This document shows positions 54,595 through 62,828 of a stretch of DNA of 64,000 nucleotides, piece by piece. Below the pieces are notes generated by a model, which was given only the letters and a program-made list of their open reading frames with translations, was not told the origin of the DNA and did no database searches. This stretch comes from Propionispora hippei DSM 15287 (GTDB taxonomy: Bacteria > Bacillota > Negativicutes > Propionisporales > Propionisporaceae), in assembly GCF_900141835.1 (NCBI RefSeq), contig NZ_FQZD01000005.1, positions 186,001 to 250,000 of the forward strand, given 5' to 3'. The first letter of the stretch is position 1; each line of letters starts with the position of its first letter. Position numbers and translations under genes: made by a program.

Positions 54595-55637
54595 CGGATC
54601 GCTTGACGGCAAAACAAGGACAAGCTTTATTGGAAAAGGAAGATATTTTAGCGTTAGGTCTGGCGGCTGATGCCAGACGAAAAGAATTGCATCCCGATAA
54701 TGTAGTTACTTTCATTGTGGACAGGAATATTAATTATACCAATATTTGTGCCAGTGAATGTCATTTTTGTGCCTTTTACCGGCAGCCTGGCCACCAGGAA
54801 GCCTATTTGCTGCCCACCACGGTGATTCTTGATAAAATAAGTGAGACCATGGAGGCCGGCGGTACGCAAATTATGCTGCAAGGCGGCCTTAATCCTGCTT
54901 TGGGCCTCGACTATTATACCGGTCTCTTGCAGGAAATCAAAAAGCGGTACCCTATCACCATTCATTCCTTTACGCCTACCGAAGTGCTGTATGTCGCCAG
55001 AAAAGAAGGCTTGTCCGTCGGTGAAACCTTAAAACGGCTGCAGGCGGCGGGATTGGATTCCCTGCCGGGCGGTGGGGCGGAAATCCTGGTCGATGAAGTG
55101 CGGCAAAGAGTCAGCCCCAAAAAAATCAGCGCCGGCGAATGGCTGCAGGTAATGGAAACGGCCCATGCGGTTGGGTTGAAAACGACGGCAACGATGGTGA
55201 TCGGCATGGGAGAGACCTATGCTCAGCGGATAGAACATATGGATAAAATCCGCAATTTACAAGAAAAAACAGGCGGTTTTCGGGCCTTTATTATGTGGTC
55301 CTATCAGCCGGGCAACACTAAGCTGGGCGGTGAGAAAATTTCAGCCTGGGAATATTTGCGTACGCTGGCGATTGCCAGATTGTATGTGGACAATGTCCGT
55401 CACATACAGGGTTCCTGGGTGACTCAGGGCGAACGGGTCGGGCAGTTAACCCTGGCCTTTGGTGCGGATGATCTGGGCAGTATCATGCTGGAGGAGAATG
55501 TGGTCAGGGCGGCCGGTACGGCTTATCAAATGTCTATTGACAAGATGACCGGCTTGATCCGGGCGGCCGGCAAACAGCCGGCGCAGCGTGATACGGCCTA
55601 TCATATCATAAAACATTTTTCCGAGGTGAAACCATGA
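54591..55637 (+). CDS. mqnC: Cyclic dehypoxanthinyl futalosine synthase MqnC
   Basis: The 348-residue radical SAM enzyme cyclises dehypoxanthinylfutalosine. The cluster motif is C53-x3-C57-x2-C60 (CASECHFCAF), followed by MLQGGLNP, HSFTPTEV, DSLPGGGAEIL and MWSYQPGNT, distinguishing it from MqnE. The start overlaps mqnA (ATGA) and the stop overlaps the phosphorylase gene (ATGA). Confidence 0.94.
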   Translation: MTDRLTAKQGQALLEKEDILALGLAADARRKELHPDNVVTFIVDRNINYTNICASECHFCAFYRQPGHQEAYLLPTTVILDKISETMEAGGTQIMLQGGLNPALGLDYYTGLLQEIKKRYPITIHSFTPTEVLYVARKEGLSVGETLKRLQAAGLDSLPGGGAEILVDEVRQRVSPKKISAGEWLQVMETAHAVGLKTTATMVIGMGETYAQRIEHMDKIRNLQEKTGGFRAFIMWSYQPGNTKLGGEKISAWEYLRTLAIARLYVDNVRHIQGSWVTQGERVGQLTLAFGADDLGSIMLEENVVRAAGTAYQMSIDKMTGLIRAAGKQPAQRDTAYHIIKHFSEVKP

Positions 55638-56458
55638 CTATGGTAAAAGCAAGTTATGCAATTATCGGCGGTTCCGGGACTTTGTCCAGTGATTTCCCGG
55701 CCGGCATGCAAGAGGATAACATTACAATATTGGACGACAATCTGGAGTTTGAAACTCCTTATGGCGTAAGTCCGGCCTTCCGGCTGTTTCGTGTGGATGA
55801 TAAACAGGTGCTTACCTGCAAAATGCACGGCTGGCGCAGCGGCGTCAGCCGGGCTGATGCCTCCCGGCAAATCTTCTGGGTGTTCAGGGAAGCAGGAGTC
55901 AAACGGATTATTTCCGAAGGCGGGGTCGGTTCGGTTAACCATCTGCTTGATCCCCGTGATTTCGTTATTCCTCACGATTATATAGATATGTCGCTGCGGA
56001 AGGATGTCGGGCTGGAGGGACGGTATTTACTGATTATGCGTGATTCCCTGTGCCCCGAAATCCGTTCGCAATTGTTGGAACACACGCGGCAGCACTACGA
56101 GGGGCGTATTTTTCAACGCGGCGTGTATGCCGTGACCGACGGGCGTCATTTTGAAAGTCCGGCGGAAATTGCCATGCTGCAGGGACATGCTGATATTGTA
56201 GGTCAGAGCCTGTGCCCGGAAGTCTATCTGGCCCGGGAAATTGGAGCCTGCTATGCCGGATTGTATTTCGTTGTCAATTATGGTGAAGGTGTGGTCAAGG
56301 ATTGGTCCCATCAGCAATTAAGCGATATTTTTTACGATGATGCGCCGCTGATTGGCCGGATACTTATTGATACCATTCGTCAAATGCCGGTGGAGGGAAC
56401 TTGTGGCTGTAGCGAATTAAGGAAGGAAACCTTGCTAAAAACTATTTACAATAAGTAG
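55634..56458 (+). CDS. MTAP-family purine nucleoside phosphorylase in the mqn operon
   Basis: The 274-residue protein belongs to the MTAP/PNP phosphorylase family: IGGSGTLSSDF at the phosphate-binding N-terminus, ISEGGVGSVNHLLDPRDFVIPHDYID-type region (cited as EGGVGSVNHLL and FVIPHDYID), GVYAVTDGRHFESPAEI and MLQGHADIVGQSLCPE. It is translationally coupled to mqnC and sits where futalosine hydrolase MqnB or an MTA nucleosidase would be expected. It probably cleaves (amino)futalosine; methylthioadenosine is an alternative substrate. Confidence 0.85.
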   Translation: MTMVKASYAIIGGSGTLSSDFPAGMQEDNITILDDNLEFETPYGVSPAFRLFRVDDKQVLTCKMHGWRSGVSRADASRQIFWVFREAGVKRIISEGGVGSVNHLLDPRDFVIPHDYIDMSLRKDVGLEGRYLLIMRDSLCPEIRSQLLEHTRQHYEGRIFQRGVYAVTDGRHFESPAEIAMLQGHADIVGQSLCPEVYLAREIGACYAGLYFVVNYGEGVVKDWSHQQLSDIFYDDAPLIGRILIDTIRQMPVEGTCGCSELRKETLLKTIYNK

Positions 56459-56504
56459 GCGGATATGATATAGTACGCTCTAAGTAGGAGGGATTGTTAC
56501 ATTT

Positions 56505-58040
56505 ATGAAACATAGTGAATTGGTAATAATTATGGATTTTGGCGGCCAATACAGCCAACTGATTGCCCGCCGGGTTCGCGAATGCGGCGTATATTGCGAG
56601 ATCGTGCCTTTCAATACGCCTATTGAAAAATTGGCTGCCATGAATGCAAAAGGGATTGTTTTCTCCGGAGGCCCATCCAGTGTCTATAGTGAACAGGCTC
56701 CTGTCTGTGATACGAAAGTATTCGAAATGGGCGTTCCTGTTTTAGGAATCTGCTATGGGATGCAATTTATGGCCCATACGCTGGGGGGCAAAGTCTCTCA
56801 CGCTGATACCAGGGAATATGGTAATACTAAGCTGTATGTCGACTTGAACCAGGGTATTTTCAGTGAAACAGAGAAGGAAACGCAGGTGTGGATGAGCCAT
56901 GGCGACTACATTGAAGCGGCTCCGGCCGGTTTTAGCGTAACTGCCCATACTAAGAGCACGCCGGTGGCGGCTATGGCTGATGAACAAAAGCGCATTTATG
57001 GTGTGCAATTCCATCCGGAAGTGGTACATACGCCGGAAGGCATGAAGATGCTAAAGAGCTTCCTGTTCAGTATTTGCGACTGTAAGGGCGACTGGAATAT
57101 GGGGTCCTTTGTGGATCAGGCGATTCAGGCCATTAAGGCGCAGGTGGGCAATAAGCGTGTTTTGTGCGCCCTGAGCGGCGGCATTGATTCTTCGGTGGCG
57201 GCTGTGCTTGTTCACCGGGCCATTGGCGATCAGCTCACCTGTGTATTTGTAAACCATGGTTTCCTGCGCAAGGGAGAGCCGGAACAGGTAGTGAAGACCT
57301 TCCGTGACGGTTTCCATATGAATCTGGTCTATGCCAATGTGGTGGACCGTTTTATGAAACGGGTGGAAGGCGTTACCGATCCCGAACAGAAGCGTAAAAT
57401 CATCGGTGAAGAATTTATCCGGGTTTTTGAAGCGGAAGCCGAAAAATTAGGCGAAATTGACTTCTTGGTACAAGGCACTTTATATCCGGACGTTGTGGAA
57501 AGCGGTACGGCTACGGCAGCGGTGATTAAAAGCCACCACAATGTGGGCGGTTTGCCGGAAGACATGCAGTTTGCCCTTGTCGAGCCGCTGCGTGATCTGT
57601 TCAAGGACGAAGTGCGGGCTCTGGCCAGAGAACTGGAACTGCCGGAAGATATTGTTTGGCGCCAGCCTTTCCCGGGACCGGGACTGGCTATCCGGATTAT
57701 CGGTGAAATCACCGAAGAACGTCTGGATATCTTAAGAGAAGCTGATGCCATTGTGCATCAGGAGATCAAAAAGGCCGATTTGTACCGTAAGGTATGGCAA
57801 TCCTTTGCCATTTTGCCGGCCATGAAAAGCGTCGGAGTCATGGGCGACGAGCGCACCTATGCCTATACGGTAGGGCTGCGGATCGTATCCAGCGAGGACG
57901 GTATGACCGCTGACTGGGTACGGTTGCCGTACGAAGTGCTGGATGCTATTTCCCGCCGGATTGTTAACGAAGTGAAAGGGGTCAACCGGGTTGTGTACGA
58001 CATAACCTCCAAACCGCCTTCCACGATTGAGTGGGAATAA
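56505..58040 (+). CDS. guaA: GMP synthase (glutamine-hydrolysing)
   Basis: The 511-residue enzyme aminates XMP to GMP. The N-terminal class I amidotransferase domain has the catalytic Cys in GICYGMQ and the His/Glu pair in QFHPEV. The ATP-pyrophosphatase domain has SGGIDSS, and the C-terminal dimerisation domain ends in [17 protein letters not shown] precedes the ATG. It follows the phosphorylase gene by 46 bases. Confidence 0.97.
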   Translation: MKHSELVIIMDFGGQYSQLIARRVRECGVYCEIVPFNTPIEKLAAMNAKGIVFSGGPSSVYSEQAPVCDTKVFEMGVPVLGICYGMQFMAHTLGGKVSHADTREYGNTKLYVDLNQGIFSETEKETQVWMSHGDYIEAAPAGFSVTAHTKSTPVAAMADEQKRIYGVQFHPEVVHTPEGMKMLKSFLFSICDCKGDWNMGSFVDQAIQAIKAQVGNKRVLCALSGGIDSSVAAVLVHRAIGDQLTCVFVNHGFLRKGEPEQVVKTFRDGFHMNLVYANVVDRFMKRVEGVTDPEQKRKIIGEEFIRVFEAEAEKLGEIDFLVQGTLYPDVVESGTATAAVIKSHHNVGGLPEDMQFALVEPLRDLFKDEVRALARELELPEDIVWRQPFPGPGLAIRIIGEITEERLDILREADAIVHQEIKKADLYRKVWQSFAILPAMKSVGVMGDERTYAYTVGLRIVSSEDGMTADWVRLPYEVLDAISRRIVNEVKGVNRVVYDITSKPPSTIEWE

Positions 58041-58113
58041 AGAATATGTCGTAGGGCACTGCCATTTATCCGCCAAAGGGCAAAATGGCTTAGCCTGCCG
58101 ACATAGAAAAAAC

Positions 58114-58159
58114 GACCTTGCATTAAAGCTTTTCGAAGCTTGTGCAAGGTCCTTTTTTT
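58114..58159 (+). terminator. guaA terminator, first repeat unit
   Basis: GACCTTGCA and TGCAAGGTC enclose an inner AAGCTT-ttcg-AAGCTT stem and are followed by seven T. Confidence 0.8.
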
Positions 58160-58306
58160 ATCCTCAACCCGCGTAAACACAGGGATTTCTGCCTGCTAAA
58201 AAGAGCGGTCACCATGGAGTGGCGGGCATTCCTGGCGAAGTCAGGGAGAATACAGGGAAATGCCCTTTGGAGCATAAATGGCTTAGCCTGCCGACATCGA
58301 AAAAAC

Positions 58307-58353
58307 GACCTTGCATTAAAGCTTTTTACGAAGTTTGTGCAAGGTCTTTTTTT
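58307..58353 (+). terminator. Second terminator copy in the repeat
   Basis: The same GACCTTGCA/TGCAAGGTC stem is present with a partly degraded inner stem and seven T. Confidence 0.75.
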
Positions 58354-58419
58354 ATCCTCAACCAGCGTAAATACAGGGAAATGCCCTTTGAAGAATAAAT
58401 GGCAGTGCCCCAAGAATAA

Positions 58420-58465
58420 AGAGTCTATAAACCCTTATAAAGTCGGGGTTTATAGGCTCTTTTTC
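58420..58465 (+). terminator. Third terminator after guaA
   Basis: AGAGTCTATAAACCC pairs with GGGTTTATAGGCTCT and is followed by TTTTTC. Confidence 0.75.
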
Positions 58466-58757
58466 TACCCCGCGCACTAAAGGAATTTCTGGCTTTGTGG
58501 ACTGCATCAAAATCACTTAACACTGATACCGCAAGCTATAGGCTAAATAAAGGATTGGGATATAGAGCAGTAAAGAATACTTGGCGTTTGAGGGAATTAT
58601 CAGCTTTGAGTGAGCCGCTGCCGGCAGAGAAATATTATTCTTATACTCAGGGAGCTAAATAAGCCTTGTCATTTAATTGTGTTTATTTTGTATGCTACAT
58701 TGCTATGTATTGGGACATACTAAAATAGATTTAGCAGAAAGATTAAGGGGGATTTTA

Positions 58758-59277
58758 ATGGACATGCGGGACCATACGATCCAGGGGTTCCTTGCTGGAC
58801 TAATTGGCTCTATGGCTGAAATGTTTTTTACTCTTACTATGTATTACGGATTTGGGTTAACTAAATATCGGTTCATGGATTTTGCAGGGATTATAAACTT
58901 TAACCAAATACCAGATAGTTTATTAGTAGCCGTTATTGCGGAGTCAATTGTTTATATTTTTTGTGGATTTCTAGGGATAGTCTTTATAATGATGCTGAAG
59001 GTTTTGGGTAGACAAAATATTATATTGAAAGGTACTCTTTTTGGTGTTTTATACTGGTTTTTAATCAATGTTTTTCGTCACAGCATTTAGGATTGAAGGA
59101 TTGTACCCTACTAATTTCGTGACATCGACGGTACATTTAGTAGGAGGATTAATCTATGGAACAACTACCGCCTATGTTTATACTTATTTAGTCAAAGCGT
59201 ATAAACAAACAAGTGCGAATCTCATTCCACAGCCAGTACTTAAACCATTAGTACAAGAAAATCAAAATGAAAAATAG
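58758..59277 (+). pseudogene. Frameshifted membrane-protein gene, paralog of the next gene
   Basis: The first part (58758-59090, 110 residues) has AAGGGGG before the ATG and encodes MDMRDHTIQGFLAGLIG and three hydrophobic helices. It runs into a stop after LINVF-RHSI. The +1 frame continues from about 59068 with VTAFRIEGLYP, a last helix and a polar tail to 59277. Joined at the T5 run near 59070-59074, the two parts match the length and layout of the intact paralog at 59479-59997 (for example ILKGTLFGVLYW with YLKGWVFSLVVW). A sequencing error in the T-run would give the same picture. Confidence 0.7.
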
Positions 59278-59478
59278 ATAGATTGTACAAGATGACTCTA
59301 TTGAGCCGTCTTAATGTAGGCAGGGCAGCGTCTATAAGTAAATGCTTGCTCTTTTTATCTTACTACCTTTTGTTTATACGTCTGTTTCTGTCTCTGATTT
59401 TTCAAGGTGGGAGATTTTATCGAATAAATTGCGAACGGTTTAATCATATTATTCTTAATGAGAAGAGGAGGCCTGAAT

Positions 59479-59997
59479 TTGGAAAGGGATACATTTAGCA
59501 GAGGGTTTTTAGCAGGTATAAGCGGAGGTATTGCGATGCTGGCCTGGAGTCTTTTGTCAGGAGCGGTGTTGCAAATTTCTCATTTGCGTAATGTAGATTG
59601 GATGGCCATTATGATATTTGCTCATCCCCCCGCTTTTGAATTAATAGAAACTATTATAGCTATGATCGTCAATGTATTTTTTTGCGGGGTATTAGGAATT
59701 CTTTTTGCCTACTTGCTGCCCTTGATAAAGCGTGAGAAAATTTATTTAAAAGGATGGGTATTTTCCCTAGTAGTTTGGCTTGGCGCTTATGCAATCTCAA
59801 CTATATTTAAGGTAGTTGGGACTACACCGACTTCAGTTGAGACAGCAATACTAAATATTAGCGGAGCGACTGTATATGGTCTTGCACTGGCTTATACAAC
59901 AAATAAATTGCTTTATGGAGAAATCAAATCGTCATACGGAACGAATGTGGCACCGGCAATGAAGCCCCTGGGAGATAGAGAAGATAAAGAGAAGTAA
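59479..59997 (+). CDS. Small membrane protein of unknown function, intact paralog
   Basis: The 172-residue protein has four predicted helices (about 9-28, 52-80, 85-112 and 118-140) and a polar C-terminal tail. It starts MERDTFSRGFLAGISGG, parallel to the frameshifted neighbour. TTG 59479 is preferred because AGAGGAGG lies seven bases upstream; ATG 59458 would contain that site. I recognise the general type of conserved YqhR-like Firmicute membrane proteins but cannot name a family with confidence. A terminator follows. Confidence 0.7.
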   Translation: MERDTFSRGFLAGISGGIAMLAWSLLSGAVLQISHLRNVDWMAIMIFAHPPAFELIETIIAMIVNVFFCGVLGILFAYLLPLIKREKIYLKGWVFSLVVWLGAYAISTIFKVVGTTPTSVETAILNISGATVYGLALAYTTNKLLYGEIKSSYGTNVAPAMKPLGDREDKEK

Positions 59998-60030
59998 TGG
60001 TAAGCTGACTAAATTCGGTTGAGTGGCAAT

Positions 60031-60083
60031 AAAAAATAACCCTGTGAGACCGAGCGTCAATGGTTTTACAGGGTTATTTTTTT
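60031..60083 (+). terminator. Terminator of the small membrane-protein gene
   Basis: AATAACCCTGT and ACAGGGTTATT enclose a 22-base loop and are followed by TTTTT. Confidence 0.8.
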
Positions 60084-60276
60084 GAAGTACTAGCACAATA
60101 TGCTGTTCTTAGCGAAATAATCAGAGGGGACTGCCGGGAGAACTCTTCTGTATTCCCCATGGTCTGCCATACAAAGAATAGGGCAGGCTTTGTAGAAATA
60201 AGCATGATATAGCTGGATGCAACTAAATCTATGAAATATGGCAGGTGCTTTTCTGCAGAATAGTTATTTTGTCCGA

Positions 60277-60328
60277 TAATAATTATTAGTGGAAAATAAT
60301 TGACAAATCTTTCAAAGGAGATTAGAGT
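60277..60328 (+). promoter_or_regulatory. cydA promoter with upstream palindrome
   Basis: A consensus TTGACA (60300-60305) and TAGAGT (60323-60328) are 17 bases apart. The 12-bp palindrome TAATAATTATTA (60277-60288) lies 11 bases upstream and could be an operator, for example of a Fur/PerR-like protein. Confidence 0.55.
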
Positions 60329-60356
60329 AAAAGTATTAACAGTACAAGGAGGTTGA

Positions 60357-61742
60357 ATGATGGGCGAAGTGTTTTTAGCGCGCTGGCAGTTTGGCATTAC
60401 TACGGTGTATCATTTTTTGTTTGTACCTCTTACACTGGGCTTGTCTATTCTGGTGGCATTGATGGAGACAGCCTATGTACGAACCAATAATCCTATTTAC
60501 AAACAAATGGCTAAGTTTTGGGGCAAATTATTTCTTGTCAACTTCTCTGTAGGTGTCGTCACCGGTATTGTTCAGGAATTCCATTTTGGTATGAATTGGT
60601 CCGAGTATTCCCGGTTCATGGGGGATATTTTTGGCGCACCCTTAGCGCTGGAAGCGTTAACCGCTTTTTTCCTGGAATCCACCTTCCTGGGAATATGGAT
60701 TTTCGGCTGGGACCGGTTGTCCTCCAAGCTCCATGCACTCTGTATTTGGATTGTCGCGCTATCCAGCAATTTGTCGGCCTTCTGGATATTAACGGCTAAT
60801 TCTTTTATGCAGTCGCCGGCTGGGTATGCCCTAAAAAATGGCCGGGCTGAAATGACGGACTTTATGGCTTTAATTAAAAATCCTTATGTATGGAACCAGT
60901 TTCCCCATACAGTTCTGGCAGGGCTGGTAACGGCAGGAATTTTCGTTATGGCAATCAGCGCCTACCATTTGCTGAAGAAAACACATTTGGACTTTTTCCG
61001 TTCTTCTTATAAAATCGGGGTAATCTGTACCTTGCTCTGTGGCTTTCTGGTTATGGGCACAGGGCATCTGCAGACACAATATGTTGCCAAGGTACAGCCA
61101 ATGAAACTGGCTTCGATGGAAGCCCTTTGGGAGTCTGCCGATCCGGCTCCTTTTGCCATAGCTGCCGTCATTGACGAAAAGAATCAGGAAAATCCCGCCG
61201 AACTTGCGGTGCCCTATGCACTAACCGTGTTAGCCCATGATTCTTTTACGGGAGAAGTAAAGGGTATCAAGGAGTTACAACAGCTTTATACGGATAAATA
61301 CGGACCGGGCAATTACATACCGGCTGTGACACAGCTCTTTTGGTGTTTCCGTATCATGATCGTATCAGGCATGTGGATGCTGCTACTGGCGGTAGTCAGT
61401 GTTTTGGCTTGGTATTTAAAACGTCTGGAATCGTCGTCGTACCTATTAAAGGCGGTGCTTTGGAGCCTGCCGGTGCCGTATCTGGCCAATTCCACCGGCT
61501 GGTTTGTCACGGAAGGCGGACGTCAGCCCTGGATTGTTTATGGTTTGCAGAAGGTGAGTCAGGCTGTTTCGCCTAATGTGACGGCTACCGAGCTTTGGAT
61601 ATCGCTGACCGGCTTTACTTTGGTATATGGCGTACTGGCTATTGCCGCAATATATCTGGCCCGTAAGTTTATATTGAAAGGGCCGGAGAAGGAGCAGCCG
61701 GTCAAAACGGGGACGGTAAAGGAGGCGACATTATGGAGCTGA
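60357..61742 (+). CDS. cydA: Cytochrome bd oxidase subunit I
   Basis: The 461-residue quinol oxidase subunit has nine or so membrane helices. Haem ligands are visible: H19 (VYHFLFVPLTLG), the His of NQFPHTVLAG and the Met of FRIMIVSGM. GRQPW near the quinol side is conserved, and the Q loop is short. AAGGAGG precedes the ATG. The enzyme reduces O2 with menaquinol, probably to protect this anaerobe against oxygen. It overlaps cydB by ten bases. Confidence 0.95.
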   Translation: MMGEVFLARWQFGITTVYHFLFVPLTLGLSILVALMETAYVRTNNPIYKQMAKFWGKLFLVNFSVGVVTGIVQEFHFGMNWSEYSRFMGDIFGAPLALEALTAFFLESTFLGIWIFGWDRLSSKLHALCIWIVALSSNLSAFWILTANSFMQSPAGYALKNGRAEMTDFMALIKNPYVWNQFPHTVLAGLVTAGIFVMAISAYHLLKKTHLDFFRSSYKIGVICTLLCGFLVMGTGHLQTQYVAKVQPMKLASMEALWESADPAPFAIAAVIDEKNQENPAELAVPYALTVLAHDSFTGEVKGIKELQQLYTDKYGPGNYIPAVTQLFWCFRIMIVSGMWMLLLAVVSVLAWYLKRLESSSYLLKAVLWSLPVPYLANSTGWFVTEGGRQPWIVYGLQKVSQAVSPNVTATELWISLTGFTLVYGVLAIAAIYLARKFILKGPEKEQPVKTGTVKEATLWS

Positions 61743-62737
61743 ATGTACTGTGGTTTATTTTGATTACCGTATTATTTTCCGGATTTTTCTTTCTGGAAGG
61801 GTTTGATTATGGCGTAGGTATGTTGCTGCCTTTTCTAGGGAAGGATGATACGGAACGGCGGATTATCATTAATACTATTGGTCCTGTCTGGGATGGCAAT
61901 GAAGTTTGGATGATTACGGCGGGCGGGGCCTTGTTTGCCGCTTTCCCCCATGTATACGCCACCCTGTTCAGCGGGTTCTACATGGCTCTGTTTTTATTGC
62001 TTATGGCGCTGATTGTGCGCGGGGTGGCCTTTGAATTCCGCAGCAAGGATGAAAATAGAACCTGGCGCGCCACCTGGGACTGGATGATTTTTATCGGCAG
62101 TGCCGTACCGGCCTTGTTATGGGGTGTGGCGGTCGCCAATTTGATTCAGGGCGTTCCAATTGACGAGAAGATGCATTATGTGGGAACCTTTTTCGATTTG
62201 CTCAGTCCCTACTCCTTGACCGGTGGCTTGGCATTTCTGCTGGTATTCTTGTTTCATGGCGCTCTATACCTTGCTTTGAAGGTGGATACCAAGCTAGTGG
62301 AGCGAATTCGCCGGACCGCGTTAAGCAGCGGCGCAGCGGCAGCAATAGTCTTTCTGGGCCTATTGGGCTTGAGCTATGCAAAGACCGATTTATTTGCCAG
62401 CTCGCTGGCGGCAGTCGCTTTTTGGGGAGCCGCAATTATTTTCGTCCTGGGCTATATTCTTGCCTGGCAGCGTAAGTACGGCTGGGCGTTTGCCACAAGC
62501 AGCCTGTCGATTATACTAACTACGGTTGCCTTTTTTGCCGGGTTGTTCCCCCGTTTTATGGTTTCCAGTTTAAATCCGGCCTGGAGTCTGACTATCCATA
62601 ATTCGTCATCTAGCATCTATACGTTGAAAATCATGACCGTGGCGGCCCTTTTACTGGTGCCGGTCGTGCTGGTCTATCAGGCCTGGACCTATTGGGTATT
62701 TAGAAAACGGGTAACGGCTAAAAGCTTAGAATATTAA
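61733..62737 (+). CDS. cydB: Cytochrome bd oxidase subunit II
   Basis: The 334-residue partner subunit has eight or so helices and the family segments FFLEGFDYGVGMLLPF, GPVWDGNEVWMI and ALIVRGVAFEFR. Translation is coupled to cydA. A terminator-like hairpin separates it from cydD. Confidence 0.95.
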   Translation: MELNVLWFILITVLFSGFFFLEGFDYGVGMLLPFLGKDDTERRIIINTIGPVWDGNEVWMITAGGALFAAFPHVYATLFSGFYMALFLLLMALIVRGVAFEFRSKDENRTWRATWDWMIFIGSAVPALLWGVAVANLIQGVPIDEKMHYVGTFFDLLSPYSLTGGLAFLLVFLFHGALYLALKVDTKLVERIRRTALSSGAAAAIVFLGLLGLSYAKTDLFASSLAAVAFWGAAIIFVLGYILAWQRKYGWAFATSSLSIILTTVAFFAGLFPRFMVSSLNPAWSLTIHNSSSSIYTLKIMTVAALLLVPVVLVYQAWTYWVFRKRVTAKSLEY

Positions 62738-62755
62738 GCATATTTTTTATCAACG

Positions 62756-62801
62756 TAAAACAGGCTATATTGCCGGATTAACCGGAGTATAGCCTGTTTT
62801 A
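62756..62801 (+). terminator. Terminator or attenuator between cydB and cydD
   Basis: TAAAACAGGCTATA and TATAGCCTGTTTTA form a perfect 14-bp stem around a loop with an inner CCGG/CCGG pair, followed by a weak T-tract. Confidence 0.65.
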
Positions 62802-62828
62802 TCGTGCAGGTTTTTTTGGAGGTTGACC

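Larger units (their letters stand above)
58084..58403 (+). repeat. Tandem direct repeats with embedded terminators
   Basis: Units start AATGGCTTAGCCTGCCGACAT at 58084 and 58277, cited in part, a period of 193 bases, and are near identical over about 103 bases. A linked block ATACAGGGAAATGCCCTTTG occurs at about 58252 and 58372. Confidence 0.75.
58041..58757. other. Gene-free region with tandem repeats and three terminators
   Basis: These 717 bases after guaA contain two long direct repeats (58084-58186 and 58277-58380), a partial third unit near 58381-58403, and terminators at 58114, 58307 and 58420. Open frames here run through the repeats on both strands and show no coding signs. Bases 58480-58757 hold no recognised site except the ribosome site of the next gene. 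Confidence 0.65.
59998..60356 (+). other. Gene-free region with terminator and cydAB control region
   Basis: The 359 bases contain the terminator 60031-60083, a featureless stretch and, from 60277 on, a palindrome and a promoter for cydA. Confidence 0.6.

Noticed and set aside
58084-58403. CRISPR array
   Set aside because: Only two full units of about 103 bases, with no short regular spacers and no cas genes.
58123-58413. Open frames on both strands through the repeats after guaA
   Set aside because: They are made of the repeated terminator units, lack ribosome sites and have no protein-like pattern.
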